Assembly (NCBI RefSeq): GCF_011694515.1
Contig: NZ_CP050192.1
Span: 661,457-725,456, forward strand
Direction: 5' to 3'
Length of the DNA stretch: 64,000 nt
DNA from: Mycobacterium sp. DL592
Lineage (GTDB): Bacteria > Actinomycetota > Actinomycetes > Mycobacteriales > Mycobacteriaceae
Of this stretch, positions 8,948-19,321 are shown piece by piece (the first letter of the stretch is position 1; every line of letters begins with the position of its first letter). The notes beneath the pieces were generated by a model, which made no database searches, was not told where the DNA came from, and saw only the letters and a program-made list of their open reading frames with translations. The translations under genes were made by a program, and so were the position numbers.

Positions 8948-10435
8948 ATGAGCGACGGCGCAGGCGAGTTCTGCAGCGCGCTGGCCGCCAGTCTGACCCG
9001 CTACGGCGACGCACCCTGCATCGAGTTCGAGGGCCGCTGGTACAGCGGTGGGGAGATCACCGGCTACGTCGAGGGGATCGACGCGGCGCTGCACGACGCG
9101 GGAGTGGCCGACGGCGCCACGGTCGCGGTGGTGGCGCGCAACCGGCCGCCGCACGCCGCCGCGGTGGTGGGCCTGCTCGCCGCCGGGCGCTGGGTGTCGA
9201 TGATCTACTCCTACCAATCCCCGCAGGGCATCGGCCGAGACATCGAGCAGCTTCGCCCGGCCGCCGTCGTCGCCGACCACGCGGACTGGACCGAACCGGT
9301 CATCGAAGCGGCCCGGTGGACGGGAACCGCCGGCATGGCGGTGTCGCTGGACATACCGGGTGCCGAACTCGTCGTCGGTCTCGAGCGGGTGGCGCCGGAG
9401 CTGTCGGGCGCCGGGCGCGACGGCTCGGCCGGGCTGCGGGTGCTCACCAGCGGCACCACCGGACCGCCCAAGCGACACGACATTCCGGCATCGGTGCTCG
9501 AGCACACGGTCTATAGCGTGGCCGGCCCGACCGCTTCCGCCGACGAACCGCCCGAGCTCATGTACTGGCCGCTGGGCGGTATCGGTGGAGTCTGCCAATT
9601 GATCACCGGTGCCTACCTCGGCAAGCGCATCGCCCTGCTGGAGAAGTTCTCGGTGCCGGAGTGGGTGCGGGTCGTCAAGGCGTACGGCATCCGCCGCGGC
9701 GCGCTGCAACCGGCTGCAGTGCGGATGCTGGTGGAGGCCGATCTGCCGCGCGAGGACCTCGCCACGCTCGACTACGTGGTGAGCGCGTCGGGACCACTGG
9801 ACGCCGAGACCCGCGACGCCTTCGAGCAGCGGTACGGCATTCCGGTTCTACTGGCCTACGGGGCAACGGAATTCGCAGGCTCGGTGTGTACGTGGACGCC
9901 CGAGCTGTATCGGGAGTTCGGTGCGCTCAAGCGGGCCAGCTCGGGGCGGGTGCTGCCCGACACCGAGGTGCGCATCATCGACCCGCAGACCGCGGACGTG
10001 GTGCCGACGGGCGAACAGGGTGTGCTGGAGGCGCGGATCGCGACCATCAGCCCGGACTGGATCCGGACCAACGACCTCGCCTCGATCGACGCCGACGGAT
10101 TCATCACCTTGCACGGCCGCGCCGATGGCGCGATCAACCGGGGCGGGTTCAAAGTCCTACCGGAAACCGTTCGGCGCGTGCTGGTTTCACACCCGGGCGT
10201 GCGCGACGCCGCGGTGGTGGGCGTACCTGACGACCGGTTGGGGCAGGTGCCCTTCGCCGCGGTGGAAACCCTGCCGGGTACCGCGGCACCGTCATCGGAG
10301 GAGCTGATCGCGCTGGTGCGCGGGCAGCTGCCCAAACACTGCGTGCCGGTCGGTGTCGCCGTCGTCGGCGAACTCCCGCGCACCCAGTCGCTCAAAGTGA
10401 GCCTTCGCGACGTGGCGGACCTGTACTCGAAGTGA
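8948..10435 (+). CDS. acyl-CoA synthetase / AMP-dependent ligase (ANL superfamily)
   Basis: This 495-residue adenylate-forming enzyme has the P-loop-like TSGTTGPPKR, the YGATEFAG motif and the A8-type hinge with ALHGRADGAINRGGFKV. The C-terminal RTQSLKVSLRD carries the likely catalytic lysine. It should activate a carboxylic acid as acyl-AMP and then CoA thioester, but the substrate is not evident; the short N-terminal region suggests a small or cyclic acid rather than a classical long-chain FadD. It heads a run of + strand genes (LLM enzyme, DUF35 protein, thiolase-like protein) absent from the M. tuberculosis order here, so it may feed substrate to them. Confidence 0.85.
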   Translation: MSDGAGEFCSALAASLTRYGDAPCIEFEGRWYSGGEITGYVEGIDAALHDAGVADGATVAVVARNRPPHAAAVVGLLAAGRWVSMIYSYQSPQGIGRDIEQLRPAAVVADHADWTEPVIEAARWTGTAGMAVSLDIPGAELVVGLERVAPELSGAGRDGSAGLRVLTSGTTGPPKRHDIPASVLEHTVYSVAGPTASADEPPELMYWPLGGIGGVCQLITGAYLGKRIALLEKFSVPEWVRVVKAYGIRRGALQPAAVRMLVEADLPREDLATLDYVVSASGPLDAETRDAFEQRYGIPVLLAYGATEFAGSVCTWTPELYREFGALKRASSGRVLPDTEVRIIDPQTADVVPTGEQGVLEARIATISPDWIRTNDLASIDADGFITLHGRADGAINRGGFKVLPETVRRVLVSHPGVRDAAVVGVPDDRLGQVPFAAVETLPGTAAPSSEELIALVRGQLPKHCVPVGVAVVGELPRTQSLKVSLRDVADLYSK

Positions 10436-10474
10436 GGGTTGCCCGATCCGGCGTCAGCCGTAGAGTCGAGAACT

Positions 10475-11464
10475 ATGCGCTTCGGACTCTTCATCCCACA
10501 GGGCTGGCGACTCGACCTCGTCGGCATTCCCACGGACAAGCACTGGCAGGTCATGAGCGATCTGGCCACCCACGCAGACAACGGGCCATGGGACTCGTTG
10601 TGGGTCTATGACCACTTCCATACCGTGCCCGTCCCCACCGACGAGGCCACCCACGAGGCGTGGACGCTGATGGCCGCCTACGCTGCGACCACGTCGCGGA
10701 TCAAGCTCGGCCAGATGTGTACGGCGATGAGCTATCGCAACCCGGCGTATCTGGCCAAGGTCGCGGCCACCACCGACATCATCTCCGGCGGGCGCGTGCA
10801 GATGGGCATCGGCGGCGGCTGGTACGAGCACGAATGGCGGGCCTACGGATACGGATTCCCCTCGGCCGGGGCGCGGCTGGCCCGCCTCGACGAAGGCGTA
10901 CAGATCATGCGAGACGCGTGGCGTGACGGCCGGGTGAGCTTCACCGGTAAGCACTATCAGGTCGACGGCGCGATCGTCGCGCCAAAGCCGTTGCAGGGGG
11001 ACGGGATTCCGTTGTGGATCGCCGGTGGTGGCGAGAGAGTTACGTTGAAGATCGCCGCGAAGTACGCGCAGTACACCAACTTCACCTCCGATCCCGAGGG
11101 ATTCCGGCACAAGTCGCAGGTGCTGGCCGAACACTGCGGCGAGGTCGGCACCGATTTTGGCGCGATCGTGCGCTCGGCGAACGTCAACGCGATCCTGGGC
11201 AGCAGCGAGGCCGACGTCGCCCAGCGGATCCAGCGGGTGCGTGATCGGCTGGCCGGGGTCTGCGGGGACGACGCGGCCGACGCGATGTTGTCCATGTTCA
11301 GCGCACCCGGCTCGGCGGCCGGCACCCCCGAGCAGGTGGTCGAGAGCCTGACGGGCCTGCGGGAGCTCGGCTGCGAGTACGTCATCTGCTACTTCCCCGA
11401 GGCCGCCTACGACCGGTCTGGCATCGAACTCTTCGAGCGCGAGGTCATCCCCGCGCTGACGTGA
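10475..11464 (+). CDS. LLM class F420-dependent-type oxidoreductase
   Basis: The 329-residue LLM protein starts at MRFGLFIPQGWRLDL. It has LWVYDHFHTVP, LGQMCTAMSYRNPAYLAK (cofactor-pocket strand), and the phrase GRVQMGIGGGWYEHEWRAYGY, diagnostic of the F420-type LLM subfamily. The ATG at 10475 is preferred to the longer upstream frame because family members begin at this strand. It lies 39 bases after the ligase gene. It probably reduces or oxidises a small organic molecule with F420 or FMN; the substrate cannot be assigned. Confidence 0.87.
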   Translation: MRFGLFIPQGWRLDLVGIPTDKHWQVMSDLATHADNGPWDSLWVYDHFHTVPVPTDEATHEAWTLMAAYAATTSRIKLGQMCTAMSYRNPAYLAKVAATTDIISGGRVQMGIGGGWYEHEWRAYGYGFPSAGARLARLDEGVQIMRDAWRDGRVSFTGKHYQVDGAIVAPKPLQGDGIPLWIAGGGERVTLKIAAKYAQYTNFTSDPEGFRHKSQVLAEHCGEVGTDFGAIVRSANVNAILGSSEADVAQRIQRVRDRLAGVCGDDAADAMLSMFSAPGSAAGTPEQVVESLTGLRELGCEYVICYFPEAAYDRSGIELFEREVIPALT

Positions 11465-11555
11465 GAAGCGCATGCACGTAAATGAGAATGGGGTTTCCAA
11501 ATGGGGCTAACTGTGTTGTACGATCCGCCTACCGAGTCGACGGAGGATCGCAGCT

Positions 11556-11981
11556 ATGCAGAAGGCCCTGGCCCCGGAAATCTCCACATGGCCGCAGGAG
11601 AACCCGCAGCTCATCGGCAGTAAATGCGGGAGGTGCGCCGCGGTGGTCTTCCCAACCCAGGACCGCTGCCCGCGGTGCAGTGCCGGCGAGATGGCCGAGG
11701 TCAAACTGCCGCGGCGGGGGACGCTGGTGGCTTGGACCACCCAGGGCTTTGCCCCCGGTCCGCCCTACATCGGCCCGACCGGCAAGGACTTCGTCCCGTT
11801 CGGGGTCGGCCTGGTCCAGCTCGGCCTCGGAGACGAGGCCGTGGTGCGCGTCGAAGGCCGCCTGACCGAGAACGACCCCGCCAAGCTCGAGTGGGGGATG
11901 GACGTCGAGTTGACCATGATCCCGTTCGCCACCGACGCCGACGGCAACGAGATCGTCACCTTCGCCTTCCAGCCGGTCTGA
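11556..11981 (+). CDS. DUF35 OB-fold/zinc-ribbon protein, partner of the thiolase-like gene
   Basis: The 141-residue protein has the two-domain DUF35 layout: a rubredoxin-like zinc ribbon near residues 20-45 (SKCGRC, then DRCPRC, giving two CxxC pairs) and an OB fold with FVPFGVGLVQL. DUF35 proteins bind CoA esters and form complexes with thiolase-superfamily partners. In steroid degradation a DUF35 partner assembles with the aldolase Ltp2. Here the thiolase-like gene begins 19 bases downstream, which supports an obligate complex. The start is ATG 11556, preceded by ACGGAGGATCG, a good ribosome-binding site. Confidence 0.88.
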   Translation: MQKALAPEISTWPQENPQLIGSKCGRCAAVVFPTQDRCPRCSAGEMAEVKLPRRGTLVAWTTQGFAPGPPYIGPTGKDFVPFGVGLVQLGLGDEAVVRVEGRLTENDPAKLEWGMDVELTMIPFATDADGNEIVTFAFQPV

Positions 11982-12000
11982 GTCGAGAGGAATTCAAGAC

Positions 12001-13146
12001 ATGACCAATGACGTCGCCATCATCGGCGTGGGCCTGCACCCGTTCGGCCGCTTCGACAAGACCGCCATGCAGATGGGCGCCGACGCCATCCAGGCCGCGC
12101 TCACCGACGCCGGTGTGCAGTGGAAGGACATTCAGTTCGGCTTCGGCGGTAGCTACGAGGTGTCCAACCCGGATGCGGTCACCCGGCTTGTCGGTCTCAC
12201 CGGCATCACGTTCACCAACGTCTTCAACGCGTGCGCCACCGCGGCCAGCGCCATCCAGCAGACCGCCGACACCATCCGCCTCGGCAAGTACGACATCGGT
12301 ATCGCCATCGGGCTCGACAAGCATCCGCGCGGCGCGTTCACCGACGACCCCGCCAAACTGGCGCTGCCGCAGTGGTATGCCGAGAACGGGCAGTTCGTCA
12401 CCACGAAGTTCTTCGGCATCAAGGCTAACCGCTATCTCCACGACCACAACATCTCCGAGGAGACGCTGGCGCGGGTGGCCAACAAGAACTTCCGCAACGG
12501 TGTGCGCAACCCCAATGCGTTTCGCCGCAAGGAGATCTCGGTCGAGGAGATCATGGCCTCGCCGGTGCTGAACTATCCGCTGCGGCAGTACATGTTCTGC
12601 GCTCCCGACGAAGGTGCGGCCGCGGTCATCATGTGCCGGGCCGACATCGCCCACCGCTTTACCGACAAGCCGGTGTATGTGCGGGCCAGCGAGATCCGCA
12701 CCCGCACCTACGGCGCCTACGAGGTGCACGGCACCTCGGCGCCGCTGGACGAGGATGTCTCGCCGACCGTCTACGCCGCCAAGGCCGCCTACGAGGCCGC
12801 CGGGATCGGGCCCGAGGACGTCGACATCGCCCAGCTGCAGGACACCGACGCCGGCGCGGAAGTCATCCACATGGCCGAGACGGGCCTGTGCGCCGACGGC
12901 GAGCAGGAGAAGCTACTTGCCGACGGCACCACCGAGATCCACGGCTCGTTGCCGATCAACACCGACGGCGGCCTGATCGCCAACGGCGAGCCGATCGGGG
13001 CATCCGGGCTGCGCCAGATGCACGAGCTGGTGCGCCAGCTGCGCGGTGAGGCCGGTGAGCGCCAAGTGCCGGGCAACCCGCGCGTCGGGCTGGCCCAGGT
13101 CTACGGCGCACCCGGAACCGCCTCGGCCACAATACTTTCGCTGTAG
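12001..13146 (+). CDS. thiolase-fold protein (lipid-transfer/SCP-x type), possibly an Ltp2-like aldolase
   Basis: The 381-residue protein keeps the thiolase-fold nucleophile region (Cys78 in FNACATAAS). However, the usual catalytic GHP motif reads GEP (Glu330 in IANGEPIGASG), and the usual C-terminal Cys-Gly-Gly region reads VYGAPG with a tyrosine (Tyr368) and no cysteine. It is therefore not a standard thiolase. DUF35-linked thiolase-fold enzymes such as Ltp2 cleave beta-hydroxyacyl-CoAs by retro-aldol chemistry using tyrosines, so an aldolase or acyl-transfer role is plausible. It directly follows its DUF35 partner and ends 13 bases before a convergent sigma factor gene. Confidence 0.8.
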   Translation: MTNDVAIIGVGLHPFGRFDKTAMQMGADAIQAALTDAGVQWKDIQFGFGGSYEVSNPDAVTRLVGLTGITFTNVFNACATAASAIQQTADTIRLGKYDIGIAIGLDKHPRGAFTDDPAKLALPQWYAENGQFVTTKFFGIKANRYLHDHNISEETLARVANKNFRNGVRNPNAFRRKEISVEEIMASPVLNYPLRQYMFCAPDEGAAAVIMCRADIAHRFTDKPVYVRASEIRTRTYGAYEVHGTSAPLDEDVSPTVYAAKAAYEAAGIGPEDVDIAQLQDTDAGAEVIHMAETGLCADGEQEKLLADGTTEIHGSLPINTDGGLIANGEPIGASGLRQMHELVRQLRGEAGERQVPGNPRVGLAQVYGAPGTASATILSL

Positions 13147-13159
13147 CAGCGGCCAGCCT

Positions 13160-14107
13160 TCACCAGGTCGGCGGCATCTCGAAGCCGGCGAACAGGGTCG
13201 GCTCCAGAAACACGGTGATCGCCGAGATTCCGTCGTGCCCCGCGGTGATGACGTGGATGGAGTGCGCCGCCAGGACGCCATCGGGGTCCCGGCGATACTC
13301 CGCGACAGCGGGCTGCCCATTGGCCCCGGTCGGGACCAGGGCCACGTCGCCGGGCGCGGCGAACGCGCGTTTGACGAGGAACCGGGTGACCGCGTCGCGT
13401 CCGGCGAACCAGACCGGCACCGGCGGCATCTCCAGCCGCACGTCGGCCGCCAGCAGGTCGGTCAGCGCCGCGAGGTCGGCATTCTCGAACGCCGCGCAGT
13501 AACGCTCGAGCAGCTCCCGGCGTTCGATATCGGCGGGCACCGCCACGCTGTCCTCCGCGGGCGCCACCGCGGCGAGGTGAGACCGCGCCCGCTGCAGGGC
13601 GCTGTTGACCGCGGCCGGAGTCGTCTCCAGCAGCTCGGCGACTTCGGCGGCGCTGAATTCGACGACGTCGCGCAGGATCAGCACAGCCCGCTGCCGCGGC
13701 GGTAGCTCCTGCATCGCCGTCATCACCGCCAACCGGACGCTCTCGCGGGCCAGGGCCTGAGTCTCCGGTGTCAGCGAATCCGGCAGCGGCTCGAGCCATT
13801 GATAGCCGCCCCCGTCGGCGTCCAATGCGATATCCGGGTCGGTCGAACCGCCGCCCAGGCCTGCGGGCAGCACGCGCCGCCCGCGGTTCTCCAGCGCCCG
13901 CAGGCAGGCCGAGGTCGCGATCCGGTACAACCAGGTGCGCAGCGCGGCCCGCTCCTCGAAGGCGGAATAGCCGCGCCAGCCCCGCAGGAACGTCTCCTGC
14001 ACCAGATCCTCGGCGTCGTGCACCGAGCCCACCATCCGGTAACAGTGGGCGATCAGCTCAGCCCGAAAGGGCGCGGCCTGTTCGATGAAGTCTTCCTGGA
14101 CCGGCAC
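13160..14107 (-). CDS. ECF RNA polymerase sigma factor with SnoaL-like C-terminal domain (SigG/SigJ type)
   Basis: The 315-residue protein has sigma region 2 near residues 10-80 (AHCYRMVGSVHDAEDLVQETFLRGWRG) and region 4 near 135-190 (LPPRQRAVLILRDVVEFSAAEVAELL). A C-terminal NTF2/SnoaL-like domain of about 120 residues follows (ERYCAAFENADLAALTDLLAADV). This is the ECF group in which the fused SnoaL domain, rather than a separate anti-sigma factor, modulates activity. No anti-sigma gene is adjacent. The start is GTG 14107, confirmed by the family N-terminus. It is divergent from the SDR/DUF899 genes, which may be its targets. Confidence 0.92.
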   Translation of the reverse strand: MPVQEDFIEQAAPFRAELIAHCYRMVGSVHDAEDLVQETFLRGWRGYSAFEERAALRTWLYRIATSACLRALENRGRRVLPAGLGGGSTDPDIALDADGGGYQWLEPLPDSLTPETQALARESVRLAVMTAMQELPPRQRAVLILRDVVEFSAAEVAELLETTPAAVNSALQRARSHLAAVAPAEDSVAVPADIERRELLERYCAAFENADLAALTDLLAADVRLEMPPVPVWFAGRDAVTRFLVKRAFAAPGDVALVPTGANGQPAVAEYRRDPDGVLAAHSIHVITAGHDGISAITVFLEPTLFAGFEMPPTW

Positions 14108-14226
14108 GGTGTTCTCCTACTGGACATAGCGGACGTCCTACCTCAATACAGATCCGGGTGGCCGCCGAAACTCATCGCTGACCGGCCCACCGATGAGTTC
14201 GGGCTGCGCGAGGTATCTCAATTGGC

Positions 14227-14991
14227 ATGAACCCCGAAACACATTCAACCGACATGCGTGAGACGACTGCGATCGTGACCGGCGCGAGCCGCGGATTCGG
14301 GCGCGGCATCGCCGAGGCATTGGTGGCGACCGGCGCCCACGTCGTCGGCGTGGCCCGCACCGGCGCCCAACTCGAGCAGGTGCACGCCGAACTCGGCGAT
14401 TCCTTCACGGCCGTGATCGCCGACGCCGCCGACCCGGCCATCGCCAGTCGGCTCATCGGACAGTACCGGCCACGCACCGTGGTGCTGTGCGCCGGAGCCG
14501 CCCCGCTGATGACACCGATCCAGAACCAGACGTGGGAAAGCTTCAGCGCGAACTGGAACGTCGACGTCGCGCAGGCCTTCCACTGGACCCGCGAAGCCCT
14601 GCGCTGCCCGCTGGATCCGGGCAGCTCGGTGATCGTGTTCTCCAGCGGCGCCGCGATCAACGGGTCACCGCTGAGCGGCGGCTACGCCGGCGCCAACGCC
14701 ACGGTGAAGTTCCTGACCGATTATGCCGCCATCGAGTCGGAAAGGGACGGCCTCGGAATCGATTTCACGTCCCTGCTTCCGCAGCTGACGCCGGCGACAG
14801 AACTCGGGGCCGCGGCAGTGGCGGCCTACGCCGAACGGCAGGGGGTCGACGTCGACACCTTCGTGCAGTCGATGGGATCCACCCTGACTCCCCGCCAGGT
14901 GGGCGCATCGGTAGTGCAGTTCGCGACGATGCGTCAGCCCGCCCACCGCTCCTACGCACTGACAACAGCCGGACCAACCGCCATCGCCTGA
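14227..14991 (+). CDS. short-chain dehydrogenase/reductase
   Basis: This 254-residue classical SDR has TGASRGFGRGIAEAL (NAD(P) glycine motif), VLCAGAAP in place of the usual NNAG, the serine strand VFSSGAAI and a GYAGANATVKF segment. In that segment the catalytic YxxxK reads YAGAN with no lysine four residues on, so the canonical Tyr-Lys pair is altered. It may be catalytically atypical. The DUF899 gene starts 16 bases after its stop, so they are probably cotranscribed, perhaps under the divergent sigma factor. The substrate is unknown. Confidence 0.85.
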   Translation: MNPETHSTDMRETTAIVTGASRGFGRGIAEALVATGAHVVGVARTGAQLEQVHAELGDSFTAVIADAADPAIASRLIGQYRPRTVVLCAGAAPLMTPIQNQTWESFSANWNVDVAQAFHWTREALRCPLDPGSSVIVFSSGAAINGSPLSGGYAGANATVKFLTDYAAIESERDGLGIDFTSLLPQLTPATELGAAAVAAYAERQGVDVDTFVQSMGSTLTPRQVGASVVQFATMRQPAHRSYALTTAGPTAIA

Positions 14992-15007
14992 CAGAAAGGA
15001 AAGTGCA

Positions 15008-15742
15008 ATGCAGACACCAGAAGTCGTCTCCCGCGATCAGTGGCGTAGCGCCCATCGGGAACTGCTCGTCAAGGAGAAGGAGCTGACCCGGGCCCGCGAC
15101 GCGTTGGCCGCGTCACGCCGACGCATGCCGTGGCTGGCCGTGGACAAGAACTACACGTTCGTCGGCCCCGACGGCGAGATGGGCCTCCTCGACCTGTTCG
15201 GCGGCCGCCGCCAGCTCGTCGTCTACCGCGCTTTCTTCGAGCCTGAGGTACACGGCTGGCCCGAGCACGCCTGCCGCGGCTGCTCGATGATGGCCGACCA
15301 CGTCGGGAACCTGGCCCACCTCAACGCCCGCGACACCACCCTGGTGTTCGTGTCACGGGCGCCGCACACAGACATCGAACGCCTCAAGGCGAGGATGGGC
15401 TGGACGATGCCGTGGTACCAGATCACCGACTCGTTCGACGCCGACTTCGACGTCGACGCGTGGCACGGCACGAACTCCTTCATTCACAACGGCGACACAG
15501 TGTTTCGCACATACTTCATCAACAACCGCGGTGACGAGGCGCTCGGGACGACGTGGAGCTTCCTGGACATGACCGCACTCGGGCGCCAGGAGAAGTGGGA
15601 AGACTCCCCGCCCGGCTACCCGCAGAGTCCGGCCTACGAATGGTGGGACTGGCACGATGCCTATGGCCAGCACGAGCCGTCGCGCTGGTTCGGTGACCCC
15701 GACCCCGATGACCCGAACGACATGCGCCCGCCGCGAACCTAG
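15008..15742 (+). CDS. DUF899 family thioredoxin-like protein
   Basis: The 244-residue protein opens with a helix of conserved DUF899 residues (SRDQWRSAHRELLVKEKELTRARD). It continues with RRRMPWLAVDKNYTFVGPDGEMGLLDLFGGRRQLVVYRAFF and a CRGC pair near residue 89 in the thioredoxin-like position. This is a widespread family of uncharacterised thioredoxin-fold proteins. A redox role is suggested only by the CxxC. A purine-rich ribosome-binding site (AGAAAGGAAAG) precedes the ATG. Its TAG stop shares the four bases CTAG with the stop of the convergent PE-PPE gene. Confidence 0.9.
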   Translation: MQTPEVVSRDQWRSAHRELLVKEKELTRARDALAASRRRMPWLAVDKNYTFVGPDGEMGLLDLFGGRRQLVVYRAFFEPEVHGWPEHACRGCSMMADHVGNLAHLNARDTTLVFVSRAPHTDIERLKARMGWTMPWYQITDSFDADFDVDAWHGTNSFIHNGDTVFRTYFINNRGDEALGTTWSFLDMTALGRQEKWEDSPPGYPQSPAYEWWDWHDAYGQHEPSRWFGDPDPDDPNDMRPPRT

Positions 15743-17511
15743 GTGCTGGGCTGGACACCGAACACGCCGGCGATCGCCTGCGCCACAACGAGGAACTCGA
15801 TCAGCCCGGCGGTGGTCACCAGACCGACGTCGGCGGCAAGAGGACGGCCGAACGCATTGAGCAGGCCGTTGAGGGGATCGCCGTGGATCGCCTGCTGGAT
15901 GCCGTCGAGGAACAGCGTCACGTTGTAGGCCGGCAGCATGGTCGCGATGGCGTTGACGATGTCGGCCGTCGGCAGCAGCGCCGCATACAGCGACGCGGCG
16001 GCCGTCGAGATCGCCGAGGCCACCTTCGTCGTCACGTCCTGGACGGCGGAGATGATGCCGCCCGGGCTCGTCGGCAGAGCCACCGGGCCGAACGTCGGTA
16101 ACTTGATCGACGACAGTTCCTGCCAGAAGGATCCACCCGGCGCGAAGTCCGAGACGAAGTCGCTGACGCCCTGCTGGACGCCCGCCACGAGGGCCTGGAC
16201 AACCTGACCCACGTCGATGTTCGGCAGAAACTCGAACGGGTGCAGCACATCTGCATACCCGTCGCTCGACCACCCCTGGTAAGGGTCGCTGCCGTAGCCG
16301 AGGTTGACGATCACCTTGAGCGCCGGCTGCAGGAGATCGGCCAGCGGGTTGCCGATCAGCGGGATCAGGCGCAGCGGTTCGAGCAGCGGCAGATTCTCGG
16401 TCGGGATGATGTAGTACTTCTGGTCGGACGTGCTGCTCGGCAACAGGATGGCCTGACTCACCTGCTGCGGGCTGAGGTCGGCGTACTTGGTGTGCACGAA
16501 CACGATGCCCAACCCCGCGTTGAGGTCGGCCAGGAAATTCAGTGGGTACTTCGGGAAATCGGCGAAGCCGTCGTACTCCTGGGTGTAGTTGACGACGGGG
16601 AAGCGGTCGTTGGGTGTCGCGCCGTAGAAGGTCAGGCCCAGGCTCGGCAGGGTCAGGCCCGGGAACCGGGACAGAAAGCCGCCGTTCGGGTTCATCTCGT
16701 TGCCGACCAGAACGAAGTTGATCGGCTCGCTCGTCGGCTCGGTGCTCATGATGAGCGAGGAGATGATGGCGCTCTGGGAGTAACCGAAGATCGTCATCGA
16801 GTGCTGCAGGGCGATTTGCTGGTCGATCTGCGTCTGCAGGCTCGCGATGCCCTGGGTCACCGAGATGTCAAGGGGGAGGCTCTTCACACCGGTGATCGGG
16901 TACAACCCCTCGGGCGTCGTGAGTTCGACGGGAATGGTCCCGTTCGGGCTGTTCTGCTGAACGTAGAGCGCATAGACCTTGAGGATGTAGTTCTCGGTGG
17001 GCACCGGCACGCCGCTCGGCCCCATGATGATGCCGATGTTCTGCGCGGCGGCGGCCTGCACCCCCGCGGTCTGCAGTGATGTGGTGGCCGCGGCCGGCAG
17101 TGCGGTGCGCGCGGAATGTGCGGTACTGGTCAGCTCGCGGCGGCTGTATTCCAGCAACGTCAGGTCCAGTGGTGATTCCGCCGGCGCCGGCGGGGTGCCG
17201 TCCGTCGAGGAATCCTCAACGGCGGCGGTGACGCCGGCCGGCACCGCCGAGATCGCCGTCGCGGGGGCGGGGGTCCGGCTTCGCGTCGCGGCAGCCGCGG
17301 AGACCGGGTGCAGTTGCGGCTTATTCGACGCACCCGCGGCCTTCGGTCCATCATGATTGGCCGTCGAGCGCGCCGAGGAGGCGTGCGGGGACGAGGAATC
17401 CGACGACGGGCTGTCCGCCCACGCCACCGCTGACCCGCTGAACGCGGCGGCGCCGATACCAAGGGCAACCGCAAGACCACCGACTCGACCGACGAAGCTC
17501 GCTGCCCTCAC
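15739..17511 (-). CDS. secreted PE-PPE domain hydrolase (stand-alone, no PE or PPE domain)
   Basis: The 590-residue protein starts with a Sec-type signal peptide (GGLAVALGIGAAAFSGSAVAWADS, likely cleaved after about residue 32). A Ser/Ala/Pro-rich linker to about 155 follows, then a PE-PPE domain (PF08237-type alpha/beta hydrolase): IIMGPSGVPVPTENY, then FGYSQSA with the presumed nucleophile Ser245. Such domains are serine esterases or thioesterases acting in the mycobacterial envelope. The C-terminal 200 residues are hydrophobic and helical (ALVAGVQQGVSDFVSDF, FLVVAQAIAGVFG). No PE or PPE secretion domain is present, so export is presumably Sec-dependent. Confidence 0.88.
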   Translation of the reverse strand: MRAASFVGRVGGLAVALGIGAAAFSGSAVAWADSPSSDSSSPHASSARSTANHDGPKAAGASNKPQLHPVSAAAATRSRTPAPATAISAVPAGVTAAVEDSSTDGTPPAPAESPLDLTLLEYSRRELTSTAHSARTALPAAATTSLQTAGVQAAAAQNIGIIMGPSGVPVPTENYILKVYALYVQQNSPNGTIPVELTTPEGLYPITGVKSLPLDISVTQGIASLQTQIDQQIALQHSMTIFGYSQSAIISSLIMSTEPTSEPINFVLVGNEMNPNGGFLSRFPGLTLPSLGLTFYGATPNDRFPVVNYTQEYDGFADFPKYPLNFLADLNAGLGIVFVHTKYADLSPQQVSQAILLPSSTSDQKYYIIPTENLPLLEPLRLIPLIGNPLADLLQPALKVIVNLGYGSDPYQGWSSDGYADVLHPFEFLPNIDVGQVVQALVAGVQQGVSDFVSDFAPGGSFWQELSSIKLPTFGPVALPTSPGGIISAVQDVTTKVASAISTAAASLYAALLPTADIVNAIATMLPAYNVTLFLDGIQQAIHGDPLNGLLNAFGRPLAADVGLVTTAGLIEFLVVAQAIAGVFGVQPST

Positions 17512-17607
17512 GGGATGCCCCTTTTTTACGACGAGAACAATTTGTGCGAAGAGTAACTCGCGTGGGGGCCGTTCGCGCTCAGAACGTTGGGGTGTTGGCG
17601 AACCCGA

Positions 17608-19115
<1,508 letters not shown>

Positions 19116-19116
19116 C

Positions 19117-19321
19117 TAAACGCCTGCGAGGTCAGCTGTCGGGTTCGGGCTGGAGAGGTTGCCCGGCCTGGCCGCTCCTGGTGGAACGACTTCGGCTTCA
19201 CCCCAAGGAGTCGCTGGCGACTCCGGGTCCGATCTCGGTGGACCGGTTGGGTCCCCCGCCTCCATCCATTGGTTCTCGTTGGTCTCTCCGCTCCTTGGAT
19301 GGAGTTTGGCGCTAGGAGCGG
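19117..19321 (-). promoter_or_regulatory. cyclic di-AMP (ydaO/yuaA-type) riboswitch in the rpfA leader
   Basis: Read on the minus strand, the leader begins with TAGCGCCAAACTCC, contains GGAGGCGGGGGACCCAACC and CTTGGGGTGAAGCCG, and closes with GGGCAACC, AGCCCGAACCCGACAG, then CTGACCTCGCAGGCG. The terminal CGCC/GGCG bases pair as P1. These blocks and their order match the ydaO consensus, a class known upstream of actinobacterial rpf genes. It ends about 20 bases before the rpfA ATG, just before an AGAGAGGA ribosome-binding site, so c-di-AMP could control rpfA expression. Open frames crossing it are artefacts. Confidence 0.85.

Noticed and set aside
16240..17079. + strand frame antisense to the PE-PPE gene
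   Set aside because: Composition is that of a reverse-complement shadow; the minus-strand gene has a signal peptide and PE-PPE motifs.
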